This document shows positions 21,001 to 24,958 of a DNA stretch of 46,846 nucleotides, one piece after another. Source of the DNA: Clostridia bacterium (lineage in GTDB: Bacteria; Bacillota; Clostridia; Lachnospirales; Lachnospiraceae); assembly GCA_009929525.1 (NCBI GenBank), contig SAAH01000018.1, forward strand, positions 1 to 46,846. Direction: 5' to 3'. Numbering within the stretch: the first letter of the stretch is position 1; the number at the start of each line of letters is the position of its first letter. The notes beneath the pieces were generated by a model that saw only the letters and a program-made list of their open reading frames with translations, was not told where the DNA came from and did not search any database. The position numbers and the translations under genes are program-made.

Positions 21001-23684
21001 CGGGTGTTATAGATGCAGAGGGAAATGCCTACCTTAGTGCAAATGGAGAACTGAGAGCAGATACAGTGGAAGCCAAGCTTGAAGCAGTATTATCAGCAGG
21101 CGGCAAGGTGGAAGCAAATATCGTACTGGCAGGAAACAACGCAGTACTCGGATCTCAGGATAGTGTGAAGGTAAATACGGTAACGGCGGGTAAGAATGCT
21201 GTCCTTACCGCAGGTACAACGATCACTGCAGGTACGGTTACAGCCGGAACCAATGCATCACTGACAGCCAATGGCGGTGACATCATTGCCGATGATACGA
21301 TCAGTAATCCACTGGTAAAAGCGGAGAATATCCAGCTTTACGCAGCAGGAAACATTGGATCCGCATTGAATCCATACCGGATCAATCTGGCAGACAAAGG
21401 AAAACTGACAGTAAAAGCAAATGCGGCAGTGATCAAAGAACTTGATGGCGATATTACTCTTGTATCAGCAGTGACAACAGACGATCTTACTTTGATCGTT
21501 CCGGGAAGCATCTATGATGGCAACGGCAATCTCATGGATGTACTGAAGGATGCAGAAGATGCTGACAACAAAGCACAGGATGCAGTTGATAAAGCTGAGA
21601 CCGATGTAAATATCTACAATGATCTGGTACTGAAACCTCTGGAAAAGATTCTTGAAGAAGCTAAGAAGGTCAAAGACGAGGCCGAGCAGAATCAGCAGAC
21701 AGCTGAAGATGCTTATGATAAAGCAGCAGATGACCTTGCAAAACTTCAAAAAGAGGCCGAAGACCAGAAAAAGATCCTGGATGCAGCGATCGAACTCATG
21801 AAGAAGGAAGCACAGGACATAGTGGATGATTCTGTTACGAATCTGATCACGATCAACAAAGCGATCGAAGATAAGGAAGCAGAACTTGGAAACCTTGATC
21901 CGATGTCACCGGAGTATGAGACCGAGAAGCAGCGTCTGGAAACGGAACTTGCACAGCTTAAGGACCAGCAGCAGGCAGAACTGGACAAAAAGGCACAGGC
22001 GGAAGAAGCACTTTCAAAACTGGCAGCAGATTCCCAAAAAGCAGAGAATATCCGTGAAGAATTGGATAACATCAAGAAGGCGATCGCCGATAAGGAAGCT
22101 GAACTTACCAGAAAAGAACAGGAGCTTGATAAGCTTGAGCAGGAAAAACAGGAACTGGAAGAAAAGCTGGCAGATGATCCGGATAATCAGGATCTTAAGG
22201 ATGCCTTGAAGCAAAATGAGCAGGACAGGGACGATAAGCAGTCAGATATCGATGCGATCAAGAATGAACTTGATAAGCTGGCAATCAGGAACTTGAATCT
22301 GAGGCCGGCAGGAGATCTGATCGAAAGCGGAGATATCGAGCTTACAAAAGACGCTGTCACAAAGGCAGAGGAAACCTTGAAGCTTGCGAAAGATGAACTG
22401 GATAAGGCTAATGAAGAACTTCAAAATGCACAGGATGCACTGGATAAAGCACAGGCTGATTTCGACAAAGCACAAGCAGAATTCAATAGACTGAATCAGA
22501 TTCTTACAGAGGCGAAAACGAAGAAAGAACAAACCGGAAGAGAATATGAGGCAGCGAAAGATGCAGCAGCACAGACCGGTTCCTCCACTGTAGGATCAGG
22601 CGGAAACCTGAATATCGAGACAGGAGGTTCAGTCGGCGAAGACGGTCATGGTTTATCTGCAGATGTGGATGGAAAGGTTACGATCCATGCTGGAGGAGAT
22701 GTCAACCTCACCAGTAAGAAGAATCTGAATCTGAACCAGATCATCAGCAACAATGGCACAGGAAAAGTATCCATCACTACAGAGGGAACCATCACAGATG
22801 ACCCGAAGGGTGCAGATACAGAAACTGGAATCCCAGGATCAGAAAATCAAGGATCAGGGCTTCCTGGTACAGGAGCTGGCAGCAATGCAGCTATCTTAGC
22901 CGGAACAGTCCATCTGAATTCGACAGGATCTGATGTGGGAGAAAAGAAGAATCCGCTGACACTTTATGTAGATGAAGTGAAAGCATCCGGTACAAATGTA
23001 TATCTGGAGAATGGAAAGAATCTGAACATCGATAGCATCCATGCGAAGGAGGAAGCAGGCATCAAGGTTGATGGAGATGTATTGCCGAAGAATCCGGACA
23101 GCATCATCACAGCAGACCGTCTGGAAGCAGAAGTCACAGGAAATCTTGGAAATAAAAACAACAGACTTCCGATCAACGCAGATAAGGTATCTGTAACTGC
23201 TGAGAACATCTATCTGGACAATATCTCAGAAAATCTGGAGATTGAAAAGATGGAAGGCACTCACATTGATATCAACACATCAGGCCATGTAAATGGAAGT
23301 GGTGTAAATGCTGAGGATCTGATCATCAATGCCAACGGGCATATCGGAAGCAGCGAAAAGCCATTAGGCATCTATGTGACAGGCAAGATTGATCTTGGCT
23401 CCAAGTATGGAGATGTATTCTACCTGAACAGCTATAAGAAGGAGAATCCAAAACCGAAGCCAGATCCAGACAAACCGGATCCAGATAAACCAGATCCATC
23501 ACAGCCGGATAAGAAACCAGAAGGTCAGCAAAAACCAGTAAAGGGTCAGATGGTACTTTCTATCGGTGCAGCCAACACCAGCGATCAGACACCATTTGCA
23601 TCCGATATCGTACTTATGATACTGGCACTCGGCATGATGATGATCTTGTGGAAGAAAAGAAATTATGATGGTACAAAGAAATAA
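3..23684 (+). CDS. Giant filamentous adhesin, LktA-like, 5' partial
   Basis: The frame is open from base 3, with no stop before 23682, giving 7,893 visible residues; the true start and signal peptide lie left of the window. The ATG at 402 is not the start, because the frame upstream already encodes the linker and the IQIAAAFNLNI core, which matches the later IQVAAAVGLNI core. Architecture in order: Ser/Asn/Gly-rich linker, helical inserts (about 680-1080), glycine-rich beta-helix repeats, two InlB-type repeats, Ala/Tyr-rich repeats to about 13110, an amphipathic Lys/Ile helix (about 13260-13400), a long non-repetitive part, coiled coils, a Pro/Asp/Lys tract, and a hydrophobic helix with a KKRN tail. 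The repeat style resembles the leukotoxin LktA family of filamentous adhesins. The role is probably attachment to host, mucus or other bacteria. It could instead be a generic giant beta-helix surface protein. The call of a giant surface protein is firm; the family name is less sure. Confidence 0.7.
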   Translation, partial: HNTVFSFFSKIGQIGTLEEVISFEITFCGNSRVSKSTLKSTSRAGANGATASPSQGGTITSGTQDPDPHPAGSERGQSDQQADRSIQGAGKIAGSNGSSNVNPGTISNLSGNRQTAQTSEGNIQIAAAFNLNIMKNIAAAYITGNLVIEAVKDLIITSVNLTEAKIYANASATQSKIGVGAAVAINIVTYENLAYVDQAKVKAENLTIKATMPEAAATTTPSAPVQENIVRDTVEKVIKDALNELTEQMGLSTIFGEENSQALTNMLSELLGEITGKAAQTLLTGTGLEQLLNNDVMTKLEERFNALPSTFEAWLKTCPQGTKTALINVLKTAVLQNVLNMLAQRAQSWLTPAGQTPGQGSPSVANPTAPVTLGADLQKLGLDTKTALGQEMLLMATNLSQNLFEGLINVNTLKTYLAGDIVADLRTKAAKILQDTGRALSTAALDSLSSWLDLSIKQKDKGPTHTFVTQAIAGAGASNVGVAGSVAISVVSGKTKAYIGDSAQTVVVEKDMIIQADASQSEDTTSSAAVGSDGKADKNLAAGSADTTSGSSDITHQGSTNGNLVIAPSTNGAVTASKNGNKVTVTGSPDEGYTLGYVTAAVTSTGTEITVLKNANGTYEFTIPTTLAAGETITISSVFVADLKDIVIRPLKITTGTATAVDNTVGSIFVITDSTPAESSTFSKAKMNDRVVVRVVPKTGYRLKEGSLQFVYTINNQEYVKKIVVVENPNTNAYVFYMPDAIVSVEAIFEVLPAGTPAATQTPVTNGGMSVGVGASFALDVVDMVVEAGIGKSRPVSAGSASITAEGRHYRETVSVAGTDPISGENASGVSDGTTGSTGGTTGGTGTTSQTTVKPKDISVDASVAIGLSDIAIKSYLSNGASVTTTGKSGDGDFTMEAVSKGYTLTQASGFAAGSKAAVGAAVAVNIADSKVEAIFEGNAIVNGDAVVRSYTYNEDDSKALATAVGADIERYLSKFKTTTDTAESKTNKVLNGDYAGLNDTNTNNQTASGINNRLNENSNNSNQSNTDTRQQANNNLSISSNVLNTQHVATESTEPGSGAGDASSTANKQVSTNTTSGAKGQNTSAPSNSIQVAAAVGLNITNHIAKTLISGNLVAQKSLSLIADNDGNFRTMGSGATMTLGRSTFSIAMGVAVSVNNNKAHVIIADADAAKDGIQIQGKDGVVIDAELTQNMDGEYRGYLGAQALAGSISGQTQGAIAGAIAVLVSHADTKVNVGNYAKITGGDIRISASDKSKLAIRAGGISIAKNAKVGVGASFAFIYAQNGVTAKIGDNVSLTGNTLTITAEKRKVDFSDYENQFGLDNLLTDSTGATDVDPSEKGIIDMKKNQGTDAGYTISINLSTDTILDSIDLLNFLSSTNYYAEAISGAVSGGAGSFSGAGSFAMIFFFNTTSALIGKNVVINLTGDMEVKALADTTARIIAGSLSASSSNIGAGITLGFLLNDDLVLAQVGEGTTVNADGSYTQKAESTSDILVVAVAAAVAAGGGQTSIGGTLDAIVLQNEVIARVDDNVTINANGDVLIHAGFDSNLILVAASISGTTGQTAVGGTINVIVTQGAVRALLGNGVHITAKNGDLTLSAATKEKMISVLASASASSGGSVAGVISVFVSGSTTQAKAGKVILTAGKDVNILADAQTKMLIINASLSASGQNAVGMTVSVNVLNRVIEAILGGGSVVKADGNVLIQALAKEQILMVIFTAGASAQLAIAGNVPVVVNQSSVRAEITDGNSNNITKVTAGDSIGVIADASSGNYFIAGGLAGSGSTAVGATISTAVVNNTVKSLVGSFAQLVSLAVSSSTGIQIPNREEKRKGVVVYANAQEDIIMVSIGAAASGSTAVSGVINTLVVKNVIQASVREHGTISAGTKDDGTSLDDADPDPASVSIQAKDDTMLINLAGSLAASGSVGVGATVVVLVFNKEVKASADTDRIYAAGDVSVTSDAKDDLWLLAITFAASGSVGVAGGVNTLVFQNAVNAYLAGIVKAGGKVHVHAGSDSRLINVAAAVGAGGTAGVTGVAVVTYFYNETVAYVKANAAIQAKGDVTIEAISREFVTSDAAGASGAGTAAVGGTLDVVVTKVVTKAYTENGVSIEGNNISVKADDKYELIAVVGTVAVGGVAGVGVSVLTTVSYNTVTAEIGTNNVIRAAHDVSVTAASNRKVQAYVLTAGGGQVGVSGSVAVVVAGSLLSEDAHNGIYASNEKDGETMSAMDPQTQVDGSFAAAHPAASDNKPKESLTDLLASDGESAEDMANKGNGNKGYDEYGQNTSGDKTANTDNMNDGTYDETADGIRKDGATGAIIGGTQLEDTTTAVIRTGSTVTAGNDISVTSDDQLNAYMVSGTLAVGVYAGVGVGVTVAVLYSNVQAVVESNVTLKAGRDILIHAASGSTPAQKPEMEFTGKDEQSNSNTIDTSAIDTQVKDSASDNEAATSSTSTIFLVGVVGSGGIAGVSVSVATLIVMTKSYALMAGNIIGARNVTIEANMSYGTVLTITLAAAGGVVGANGTAAVTYFEGRQEAGIAGTARLSNITGTITVRGNGTTNATAISTAVAGGATAVNVLIALAINRSRFDTYIGQGVVITESDQAAINMDTKLKADASAGIVSAAIGGTGVGVSVAIAINRPEAYTYIGFSPADQSVTGSMGSGGHITVNTVSIKNHVDGTTKVAGLGVAGGGVAVNGAVALAFNRIKGYAAINKMNVTALGDILIQATMDGDTLCVSASVVAGSVAVGATVALAQLKSENKAFADTTGCQIKARNLTVLAGTKENPYDSETLTTVITGAAGGTAVAVNFAVALNSAANRAVVTGEYGNGTGNGLIVENLLSIQANGRTKSYAISANAGGGLIVANVAMVWATIQSIQEALLTGTDEINVGGLLVTSVQNSSDTKGNAVTINVRGDASRDDSYVEKNIVFETMAEAYIFSASAGQVTITANTAVATADATSRAKVSAARMTVRTYAGTISGTELEKLAMGSMIVKNTASSIAKAHVDNLSLSFYSIGLMVGFAYAKGTFEAILGSTGEIHTEGNLTVDNTYDATAETILTPSLSGINASYASVGVNLALADVSTKANTGIDGNGKIYAKAANVSATGTAYAHAKVVEPVLRIAGASVAANSSTALLKAIQKTFVTGTDIIADSFTMTSYFNKGRTEGALAELGGNGGKVTLIGAEANVAVAEITAENKAYTENAGFNLTGDMTVKNESTSYAKADLVKSNAEVGFAGVGVNVLTANAKGTFTSIVDIGNKSIKAGKITITTTYHAKAEAATMQPGFGITAQAANLTVNTANASMAPSAEAALRGNGTVTATGEVKIGVYGNGQAIAKLSDPEISISGIKIGVNQVKAVLEAVQKAYLGSVILNAGTNKVTVESEFNKAVNGVTPDGAKASVGDQTLVNASFYSAYVSVATANANVTGEAYADGTVIQAGDINITSIGTSIARAEKGNPLLNIGLAGIGVLVMNADAAGTYRAYWKTIQNTISQAANVTIKTAYTSNAYAVTVQPKGGLGASLINVDTNTARATSSTKGEAAITGGGTIKAASTTVEVDGEAEARAEIADPQISVTGTSISANTVYAEVKAEQKAYVKDAVLKLTGNLNVISRLNEGKGYTAVASPGDQTFGEVSLKSAVTNVAEATNKASGIAYIENASVSGSNVITVKSVGTSKAIASKGGTTASFGIKGIGILVMRAYAQGIFKAYMIENTAGKSIEANKIDVLVNYVSDAFAISSQPTSSVKISLVSGNANVAFAEAKTEAEAYITANQLVKAQNNITVKVEGSNTAKAEIQAVNVSISGLNLAINLVTALVSSTQRAFISGSGRNDAGVISVNGSVYVQSLLNKASATAKGGSNGGTVEISIVGGSVSSVTAKAYVSSKAYIQDAVVKAANKVEVKATAVSTVNAAVESPDFSLGLVTAQIVEVHSDSYDTVLAYIGYAGAGSFVEAKQVDVLAVSTSTVNATGSAPAVSIALADGSSVQAIAEAAKAGTKVTKAYIDAGCIVRALGLESDAYHNLNVKAESSLTVTASANKSTSIGAISLGEYDIETKIGTTETAAYINGEAFAIDDINISAKDYIKATSSAEVVNGGLIATGTSKAGNTVTKQNAWVGIGNNAYVYAYGIITAEAKTESSLSSTIGAGDYGLGIKSKIYAFNTLKRVTEARIGDHAQITSVYGNIIIRALAAKAAISTIARGYAGSAYTAGGPKAVIDYTSNVKTQVGNGTTIKAVYGQIEILAEANSDLYAYAYRKAAAIAGSNTSDATITSRETVQVLINENGSAKTTILGEDTRIGAYIVSQKLHAYSVSYTAAAGSNTRANATITEYNTLDVKIGNAYVGGIETLNIEAIVENFSLKSQSYSEIVGVTGKVYSYSTINGYNHTNIVIGSNAELAGKVISIIASAPAIVEGTVNRNSTAIANTIVEKVWTKVKTVIEKIVDKVSKIPFIGWLIKKIVKKIVQWIDVLVEKVLYSDAEAYKHGTFTNGGDIAFNGSAHIGGGSAGTFIDILDADGSIYFAGLDSSINKGNLIAVNHVKKTITINQLFNNDVGTFNMSADLGNISGRGTIYGNSYLPNVNVVNHSDYALILKDIQLINAGIQAPNINTNAAGNDTFGMSFGEEIPRLTITSLNGTDVTFGIGKNRETDLGEGILTIYLNGGSLYTEKAATRSNDGDAFVAANKLYVYGASQIGKDINNPFRAYIFELSSFQAISGVSLEIPERKNIVVMNADGSIYAELTLVKVWMTDAQMKANEGKLQASLNLDQIIAGKDIRLNMMVPQSFSAGRSTGESYEITVPRSHMQFVSAVVSEELTKVAITQNGVETQYWLNAEGMIYHKTEDFTFNARDYIVNEEGSMVTYLLPNGATVIVDKATGKLLKVVQLHYNDEDIDYGGIYDFTNMEVVDNNGKITITITGSGAEYDQKITFDENGVAYMAVGVNGVTTYIESGSDLGWMLPNGIKIFYKQAFVDQITNEVVEGKVIKIDGTDRWLLLDETLNEDPDYLYHVVKVQLDEKGVYIFVEGYVYTKTAIEKKLITDNQTLEEAKKAAEKVLGSITNAAVKAEFDGVTFTPDPSATDEVNAQKKNEALAQAIRDYIIEKLTAAVTGNIKIDVSVTLKATEAKDVNTLGLRPHLDHTDFTTAWEYVVKMFTGDVYDEEEDVSLSDKGSIVHRVNAVQQTGGTPENPGTEYVRGNAPANTVTANATQTKSETGVKEAEQYESYSYSDTVYLKKSGDSWVISVTNGNRRFEFALEKVAMDSEYLHLAALSATENKGKKAVAYAKVKDLIFHILSEERLIALIESASGEIADGNYNGGYIKGTGDKYTVFIKYSDFLADKAVTKGIMLINDKVLAVFPDGTTSFVATEIKSGVVDSDKMSEETVSVAPGMVQKEDSFGQKVYSDMQMTIMRNGTMREINETLTNLLKEFSELATLNADENIVTIGVRKYYSFSSAKKDLLAKLEEYLLAKDMGYTVGARSTESRRVDSGDGSYEVVYKYIYDEESTPIYVIQNSLVDNNGNQVYEVYVNGTLYNGGISLYSDFYAEYNVVNGRLALTDQQMARLEYSAYRPNSYERFWDISFVPATSYLDGAVVLTPIVDAENKSTGCAEVTFKGAADAFAMAYDKNGYAIIDRFTRVVDTNTEGSKTPWNWARGTILYLDKEGSIVAYLTPDGIFRAYNRNADGTYSDESYTQYESSSTGFAVTVSKGTPTYFMELAEDVWVSIYGLHDAGGQYDYDNAHYYGYDAEGILRELKTGWASFEYVTDESGDEKLAFVQDEETKGTETGKYYAKTIFNSASGYEKKLLSILNNDKAGNAVYIMSDKTTIDSEMNISTLAITTLRNYLEMVGDSEININEIKGEEVTIKLNNPTVGIITVNGSEGVDVKTDIFVVLSEGDASFGTEDKHLVVNPSTEGGTVQVMFRKEMYTDEEGRTLYRGDYNGFAYIDVNGNVRFKDSVINENAHVEFDVYNGNAAFSNITLKDQAQFILDVINGTVAGHTITAENLKLMGSAKLTITSDFADAELTATTILDDADLSITLKKGNVTLTNVAVTGDDADEKDEDKATVIIHTDEGNMIHTDTMPISGEAQVSMSTKQGSMELGTIVLSDGAAYEADVTDGSVTLVRAEIPEGTRFQLNTHDTNAAEGMDGNLVLKDAILANGAIILDLSGSFLAEKDGVKLLLGDAVYGQGSRFNFGGDVGSKAIPLTVDVVVSQVPFRIESVDNIYIKGAEIYDLDEDFDTPPHEADGEQSVTIEVPTREIISSIDEALKAYEAVLAAEDATADEKAEAQRKYEEMLSKLAILFAGQLTVKDVRNILVDADVSQEDLDRYDSFVAELYKKEVADLIFAELTPDTTGEETEEEKQQIAEDAAKKKIEELETDLQNVLDEIQKLEEALDVLDKEINDLTGEQTDKQEELKAIMEELTALDAQMKDIKDQIDKLRAELLLGTLTPEEETEILEEIEELTKQETAFKDQLDEKNQTKSDLETRLDELKGELEAKSQEKMSNEGDKGVLEGTAKTLEDEKERMKALLTILESEDVQEVLTLTEKLNLPDIQLDETRMEKLISEVLSKDGRYALIDERITEYFDTDPNNSLAKIQEIMDIYNSLLSDEKYQELLEKLQEEADKNTPAYTPDIPAELQVELGISHGETNISNYGTITVTQQTGDITVGIIETNRSDITPADGAYGTVAMGDVILKALQGSIIGAALAEGQANITAANIDLWAMKDIKNLRINEVAREYEITNELKQPGSTADKLEKPVVTAQVVKKEIDVTDENGVTHKEEIYVVEYSIAAYVDYTGRYVFDENAATHVNAAVDQGSIELTEIIGDLGVGMISAPIGNAALSAAGSILDTRTDAQKAADDQNITAGGNANLNAQTGTIGTAPDGTIPGEPLHVQIGGTLTADAQGDIVLKGAGNLTMIADTQDGKIYASAEDDLRISNTLQAAGGTGDMTLVRPVAGGNLTINTVGNLDADIVSAGENVVLISGKKTTVNSVLAGKDVNIAAGTSIEAGVIDAEGNAYLSANGELRADTVEAKLEAVLSAGGKVEANIVLAGNNAVLGSQDSVKVNTVTAGKNAVLTAGTTITAGTVTAGTNASLTANGGDIIADDTISNPLVKAENIQLYAAGNIGSALNPYRINLADKGKLTVKANAAVIKELDGDITLVSAVTTDDLTLIVPGSIYDGNGNLMDVLKDAEDADNKAQDAVDKAETDVNIYNDLVLKPLEKILEEAKKVKDEAEQNQQTAEDAYDKAADDLAKLQKEAEDQKKILDAAIELMKKEAQDIVDDSVTNLITINKAIEDKEAELGNLDPMSPEYETEKQRLETELAQLKDQQQAELDKKAQAEEALSKLAADSQKAENIREELDNIKKAIADKEAELTRKEQELDKLEQEKQELEEKLADDPDNQDLKDALKQNEQDRDDKQSDIDAIKNELDKLAIRNLNLRPAGDLIESGDIELTKDAVTKAEETLKLAKDELDKANEELQNAQDALDKAQADFDKAQAEFNRLNQILTEAKTKKEQTGREYEAAKDAAAQTGSSTVGSGGNLNIETGGSVGEDGHGLSADVDGKVTIHAGGDVNLTSKKNLNLNQIISNNGTGKVSITTEGTITDDPKGADTETGIPGSENQGSGLPGTGAGSNAAILAGTVHLNSTGSDVGEKKNPLTLYVDEVKASGTNVYLENGKNLNIDSIHAKEEAGIKVDGDVLPKNPDSIITADRLEAEVTGNLGNKNNRLPINADKVSVTAENIYLDNISENLEIEKMEGTHIDINTSGHVNGSGVNAEDLIINANGHIGSSEKPLGIYVTGKIDLGSKYGDVFYLNSYKKENPKPKPDPDKPDPDKPDPSQPDKKPEGQQKPVKGQMVLSIGAANTSDQTPFASDIVLMILALGMMMILWKKRNYDGTKK
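120..390 (+). other. Low-complexity Ser/Gly/Asn linker at visible N-terminus of adhesin
   Basis: In the adhesin frame this stretch encodes a Gly/Ser/Asn/Gln-rich segment (for example GSNGSSNVNPGTISNLSG) that runs into the first visible beta-helix core. A similar linker precedes another core at about 2900-3290. It argues that the adhesin frame is real upstream of the first ATG. Confidence 0.55.
402..8700 (+). repeat. Glycine-rich beta-helix repeats of the adhesin
   Basis: About thirty degenerate cores of the type VGVGATVAVNVV recur, densest from about 4130 to 8700 at roughly 150-200 base spacing. Examples are VGVGASFAFIYA, AVGGTINVIVTQ, VGVGATVVVLVFN, VGVAGGVNTLVFQN and VAVNGAVALAFN. Each core is usually followed by a V-x-A-x-V/I strand and then an I-x-A-x-G-D-V-x-I-x-A turn. 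This is the alternating pattern of a right-handed parallel beta-helix. Inserts of polar low-complexity sequence interrupt it at about 2900-3290 and 6620-6960. The repeats are visible at protein level, while the DNA copies have diverged. Confidence 0.65.
1690..2260 (+). repeat. Two InlB-type B-repeats within the adhesin
   Basis: The first copy contains NGAVTASKNGNKVTVTGSPD, followed by EGYTLGYV and a closing TITISSVFV. The second contains SKAKMNDRVVVRVVPKTGYR and closes with MPDAIVSVEAIFE. Both follow the pattern of divergent InlB B-repeat domains (a value-of-gain strand, a PDEGY turn, and a final MPAxDVTVxAxF-like strand), common in Clostridia cell-surface proteins. They break the beta-helix series and may be ligand-binding or spacer domains. 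Confidence 0.55.
8780..13110 (+). repeat. Second repeat series of the adhesin (Ala/Tyr-rich)
   Basis: The glycine cores give way to units of the form A-x-A-x-T/S-K-A-Y-I/V-x-x-A followed by G-x-I-x-V-x-S-x-x-x-S-x-A-x-A. Examples are QKAYLGSVILNAG, QKAYVKDAVLKLTG, AKAYVSSKAYIQDAVVKA and RVTEARIGDHAQITS. The unit is again beta-helix-like but lacks the GVGVG core. The change of repeat type suggests two fused filament segments. It is followed at about 13260-13400 by an isolated amphipathic Lys/Ile/Val helix (VEKVWTKVKTVIEKIVDK). Confidence 0.5.
19045..19580 (+). other. First coiled-coil stalk of the adhesin
   Basis: The encoded segment is rich in Glu, Lys, Leu and Asp with regular hydrophobic spacing (for example LQNVLDEIQKLEEALDVLDK), running about 175 residues with no Gly and few Pro. 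It sits between beta-rich parts and probably forms a rod or oligomerisation stalk. Confidence 0.65.
21545..22580 (+). other. Second coiled-coil stalk of the adhesin
   Basis: About 340 residues of heptad-like sequence run from DADNKAQDAVDKAETDV to NEELQNAQDALDKAQADFDK. A short Pro/Asn break falls near LDPMSPEYET. The Ala/Asp/Lys-rich second half recalls surface rods of Gram-positive adhesins. It is placed close to the wall anchor, so it probably lifts the beta-helix domains away from the cell. Confidence 0.65.
23460..23520 (+). repeat. 15-base repeats coding a PDPDK wall-spanning tract
   Basis: Three imperfect 15-base units encode PDPDK, PDPDK and PDPSQ, followed by PDKKP. Proline- and charge-rich tracts of this sort just before a C-terminal anchor typically cross the peptidoglycan of Gram-positive cells. 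Being tandem, the tract is likely to vary in length between strains. Confidence 0.7.
23560..23684 (+). other. C-terminal membrane anchor or atypical sorting signal of the adhesin
   Basis: The last 40 residues contain NTSDQTPF, then a hydrophobic helix (SDIVLMILALGMMMILW) and a KKRNYDGTKK tail. The layout is that of a cell-wall sorting signal, but no LPXTG is present. NTSDQTP sits where many Lachnospiraceae proteins carry a TGDxTP-like variant. It may be read by a divergent sortase, or act only as a stop-transfer membrane anchor. Confidence 0.5.
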
Positions 23685-23724
23685 CTTGACCTGAGGAACA
23701 GACACAAAGTAGTATGAAATAAGA

Positions 23725-23795
23725 GATGCGCAAGCATCAGCGGGCATATCTCTGCGGGGATATGCCCGTATACGATACAGGGATCGCACCCGCAG
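23725..23795 (+). promoter_or_regulatory. Structured leader with possible pseudoknot between adhesin and TPR gene
   Basis: A perfect small hairpin GATGC-GCAA-GCATC (23725-23738, GNRA-type loop) is followed by a perfect 10-bp hairpin CGGGCATATC / GATATGCCCG (23741-23750 and 23759-23768). Seven of the eight loop bases of the second (CTGCGGG, 23752-23758) are exactly complementary to CCCGCAG at 23789-23795. That allows either a pseudoknot or a competing stem. No T-run follows, so it is not a plain terminator. It does not match any riboswitch consensus I can recall. It lies just ahead of the TPR gene's ribosome binding site and could set its expression relative to the adhesin. Confidence 0.45.
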
Positions 23796-23836
23796 TCCTA
23801 ATGCATGAAAAATATGAATATAAGGGAATGAAGCCT

Positions 23837-24931
23837 ATGAAAAAAAGAGATTTGGTAACAGATGAGAAACTGTTGGATACATCAGAAAAAACAGACCAGC
23901 CAGTAAGGTGGTATCGAAAGCTTTGGGTAAGAGTAGTGGCAGGAAGCCTTGCACTTATTTTACTGGTTTCGGGAGTCATATATTATCTTTTGCCGGATCC
24001 TTCATATGCTGTCATGAGGCAGGACGACGAGACGAAGGATATGTTAAGGGAACAGACCGAAGCGATCATGAGTCTGGGGATCAATCCGTTGGATCTGATC
24101 AAACAGGTAAAAGAAGCTCAGAATCTGCAAAGCAATCTAACCCAGGCATACGACACAGCAGTGACAAGTATCCAGAACCAGCAGTATGATAAGGCGATCG
24201 AGTCGGTAAACTATCTGATGGAGAATCTGAATGATACAGAGGATGAGGAAACAAAGGATCAGTTGGAGATGACCCTTGCAGAGCTGTATTTTGCAGCAGG
24301 TGATTATGAGCAGGCAGACACCATCAGCACTCGGATCATCGACAAGGCGGAAGATACTAATGGATACTATTCCTTCATCCGAGGCATCGCCCGGATACAA
24401 AAGGAAGACTACGAAGCCGGAATCTTGGATCTGAAAAATGCTGTTGAGGCAGGGTATGAAGAAAAAGCACTCTGCGACACACAGATAGCCTTGGCTTCTT
24501 ATTATGTGGGAAACTACGAGGAAGTCATAAGCTATGGAAACAGTGCACTGGAAGCAGGGATCGATGTGGAAAATGAGATGGTCCTTCAGTATCTCCTGTC
24601 ATTCTCTTATATGCAAAACGGCGACTTCGCCAAAACAGTCGAATATCTGGATGCACTCATAGCCAAGAAGGAGGACAGCGAATATTATTACTACAGGGGC
24701 GTGGCAAAGCTGGCACTTCAGGAATATGAGGAAGCCTACCAGGACTTTGACAAAGCAGTGGAACTGGGCAATGACACCACGATGTGCCATTATAACAGAG
24801 GAATCTGTGCGATTGCACTGGGAGACGGTGAAACAGGAAAAGAGGAGCTGCAGCTGGTCATCGACAGAGGAGATGAGCCAGATCTTACAGAATCAGCGAA
24901 GGAACTTCTGGAAAGTATCCAGCAGGCCTGA
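23837..24931 (+). CDS. Membrane-anchored TPR protein
   Basis: A 364-residue protein. The start chosen is ATG 23837 because AAGGGA (23822-23827) lies nine bases upstream; an in-frame ATG at 23726 lacks a ribosome binding site and would run through the structured leader. A short basic cytosolic N-terminus precedes one transmembrane helix (about residues 35-53, VVAGSLALILLVSGVIYYLL). The rest is helical tetratricopeptide-like repeats, such as QQYDKAIESVNYLM, GDYEQADTISTRII, EDYEAGILDLKNAVEAG, EYYYYRGVAKLALQEYEEA and CHYNRGICAIALGDGETG. TPR arrays are protein-binding scaffolds. Since it follows the giant adhesin by 152 bases on the same strand and precedes the terminator, it may help that protein's export, folding or anchoring, but the partner is an inference. 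Confidence 0.75.
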   Translation: MKKRDLVTDEKLLDTSEKTDQPVRWYRKLWVRVVAGSLALILLVSGVIYYLLPDPSYAVMRQDDETKDMLREQTEAIMSLGINPLDLIKQVKEAQNLQSNLTQAYDTAVTSIQNQQYDKAIESVNYLMENLNDTEDEETKDQLEMTLAELYFAAGDYEQADTISTRIIDKAEDTNGYYSFIRGIARIQKEDYEAGILDLKNAVEAGYEEKALCDTQIALASYYVGNYEEVISYGNSALEAGIDVENEMVLQYLLSFSYMQNGDFAKTVEYLDALIAKKEDSEYYYYRGVAKLALQEYEEAYQDFDKAVELGNDTTMCHYNRGICAIALGDGETGKEELQLVIDRGDEPDLTESAKELLESIQQA

Positions 24932-24958
24932 GCGATAAGTCTTATATCAATGAATCGG

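Noticed and set aside
23725-23795. Known riboswitch (cyclic di-GMP, fluoride, THF, cobalamin)
   Set aside because: None of the conserved core strings I recall for these classes is present; only the hairpins and complementarity can be supported.
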